Shown here: positions 5,413 to 6,067 of the stretch, one piece after another
Position numbering within the stretch: the stretch's first letter is position 1
Layout: the number at the start of each line of letters is the position of its first letter
Source: an uncultured Campylobacter sp.
GTDB lineage: Bacteria; Campylobacterota; Campylobacteria; Campylobacterales; Campylobacteraceae
Direction: 5' to 3'
Assembly (NCBI RefSeq): GCF_938018145.1
Contig: NZ_CALIII010000065.1
Span: 1 to 6,067 of the forward strand
DNA length: 6,067 bases
Made by a program: the position numbers and the translations under genes
The notes under the pieces: model-generated
Database searches by the model: none
Told to the model about the DNA's origin: nothing
What the model saw: the letters and a program-made list of their open reading frames with translations, nothing else

Positions 5413-5431
5413 GCGCCGGTAGCTTTGGCGC
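5413..5431. repeat. Small GC hairpin in the divergent spacer
   Basis: GCGCC (5413-5417) pairs with GGCGC (5427-5431) around a 9-nt loop. It stands out as GC-rich in an AT-rich spacer, between the palindromes and the rightward promoter. No T-run follows directly and no function can be assigned. Confidence 0.3.
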
Positions 5432-5491
5432 GGTTAAATTTTGTTTTGAATTTAGGTTCGAATTTGGAGCAAATTTATCACAAAAAATAAC

Positions 5492-5520
5492 TTGCGAGGT
5501 TAAATTTGCGATATTATAAT
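5492..5520 (+). promoter_or_regulatory. Sigma-70-type promoter for the rightmost gene
   Basis: A perfect -10, TATAAT (5515-5520), is spaced 17 bases from TTGCGA (5492-5497), which matches the -35 consensus at four of six bases. It is the best promoter in the window. Transcription would begin near 5527, giving a leader of about 208 nt before the ATG at 5735. Confidence 0.6.
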
Positions 5521-5598
5521 TCGTAAAACAAGCGTCGAATTTGACTACTAGCACTTGCCAAAGCTCAAATTTAACTCCGCCTTAAGCCTTACGGCACT

Positions 5599-5615
5599 AT
5601 CATTTTATCAATGAT
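5599..5615 (+). repeat. Leader hairpin 1
   Basis: ATCATT (5599-5604) pairs with AATGAT (5610-5615) around TTATC. It is AT-rich and weak as RNA, and could equally be a DNA-binding site. It is the first of three inverted repeats in the leader of the downstream gene. Confidence 0.35.
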
Positions 5616-5651
5616 TTGCAAAAGATGCGAAGCGGTCAAATTTAAAACAGT

Positions 5652-5680
5652 TGCGGGTTTTATTGACCCGCATATTTTAG
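5652..5680 (+). promoter_or_regulatory. Leader hairpin 2, possible attenuator
   Basis: TGCGGGT (5652-5658) pairs perfectly with ACCCGCA (5666-5672) around TTTATTG, followed by TATTTTAG. The GC-rich 7-bp stem with a partial T-rich tail resembles a weak intrinsic terminator lying between the promoter and the coding start. Confidence 0.45.
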
Positions 5681-5686
5681 GCACGA

Positions 5687-5713
5687 GGCAAAACGTACCG
5701 TCTCCGTTTTGCC
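5687..5713 (+). promoter_or_regulatory. Leader hairpin 3, just before the ribosome site
   Basis: GGCAAAACG (5687-5695) pairs perfectly with CGTTTTGCC (5705-5713) around a 9-nt loop. The 9-bp stem ends 10 bases before AAGGA (5724-5728). It could stabilise the leader, influence translation, or be the remains of a processed 5' end. It matches no riboswitch class I recognise. Confidence 0.5.
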
Positions 5714-5734
5714 GACAACTAAAAAGGATACGCT

Positions 5735-6067
5735 ATGGGTATGATAATCTTACTTTTTTACGTTATTCCTTATATGGCAGTTAGCGCCATAGTGATGGTC
5801 ATCACCGTAAAATACGCTAAGAAAATTTGGATCAGAGGCATAGTAGCGGCCGCGCTATTTCTAATCCCTACTTACGACATCATCATCACAAATATTCTTG
5901 GAGTGTATTACTGCGGTACCGCTCCAAAGGCTTTTATAAAGGAGACGGTTGAGTATCCGGAAAGTATTTATTTTGAGGATAATGTTCGTCCCTTTGAGGA
6001 TGCGAACATAAACTGGATCAAGGGGAGGTTTGTCGACGGTGTCCATATAAAAACTTTGGCTTTAAAT
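5735..6067 (+). CDS. Unrecognised small membrane protein (partial, runs off the window)
   Basis: The frame is open for 111 codons to the last base, so the C-terminus is missing. AAGGA (5724-5728) lies 6 bases before the ATG at 5735; another ATG two codons later is less well placed. Residues 3-25 (MIILLFYVIPYMAVSAIVMVITV) and about 34-57 are hydrophobic and separated by the basic YAKKIWIRG, suggesting a two-helix membrane hairpin. C60 follows the second helix. The rest is polar and acidic with aromatic residues: ETVEYPESIYFEDNVRPF (70-87), then DGVHIKTLALN (101-111) at the edge. This resembles uncharacterised Proteobacterial small proteins with a membrane hairpin and a short soluble tail, but I cannot name a family. 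Codon use looks more AT-rich than in menA or the permease, which could mean an accessory gene. Function unknown. Confidence 0.8.
   Translation, partial: MGMIILLFYVIPYMAVSAIVMVITVKYAKKIWIRGIVAAALFLIPTYDIIITNILGVYYCGTAPKAFIKETVEYPESIYFEDNVRPFEDANINWIKGRFVDGVHIKTLALN

Noticed and set aside
5450..5470. GGTTCGAAT at about 5455, resembling a tRNA T-loop
   Set aside because: No acceptor, D or anticodon stems can be built from the flanking AT-rich sequence.
5599..5615. ATCATT-TTATC-AATGAT considered as a Fur box
   Set aside because: It is an inverted repeat of AT-rich words but does not fit the spacing and sequence of known Fur sites well, and the gene shows no link to iron.

Overview
The window looks like a chromosomal segment from a Campylobacter of the C. 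rectus / C. showae / C. curvus / C. concisus kind. This is inferred from three things: moderately GC-rich coding regions separated by AT-rich spacers, the very frequent CAAATTT / AAATTTG words in spacers and at gene ends, and the character of the proteins. No rRNA, tRNA, CRISPR array, insertion sequence or phage gene is visible.

Layout from left to right. Bases 1-42 may be the last 13 codons of an upstream gene. The plus-strand menA (249-1151) encodes a UbiA-superfamily 1,4-dihydroxy-2-naphthoate prenyltransferase of quinone synthesis. The plus-strand yceI (1288-1857) encodes an exported lipocalin-like isoprenoid-binding protein and ends in a strong intrinsic terminator. A roughly 300-base convergent spacer holds terminators for both directions. 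On the minus strand follow a type I glycerate kinase (2155-3300) and, about 600 bases upstream of it, a GntP-family permease (3903-5273). The spacer between these two is unusually rich in inverted repeats, including a 71-nt imperfect hairpin. A divergent spacer (5274-5734) carries palindromes in front of the permease. It also carries a good sigma-70-type promoter and a hairpin-rich leader in front of a small unrecognised membrane protein, which runs off the right edge.

Two functional themes appear. menA and yceI are both linked to isoprenoid lipids: MenA prenylates the quinone head group in the membrane, and YceI proteins bind polyisoprenoid-like lipids in the periplasm. The permease and kinase together suggest uptake of D-glycerate, or a related sugar acid, and phosphorylation to 2-phosphoglycerate for entry at the enolase step. 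That fits an organism that does not live on sugars. I see no clearly new multi-gene system. The items most worth following are the structured spacer inside the glycerate locus, the three-hairpin leader of the last gene, the 18-bp palindrome before menA, and the use of a MenA-type enzyme in a lineage best known for the futalosine route.
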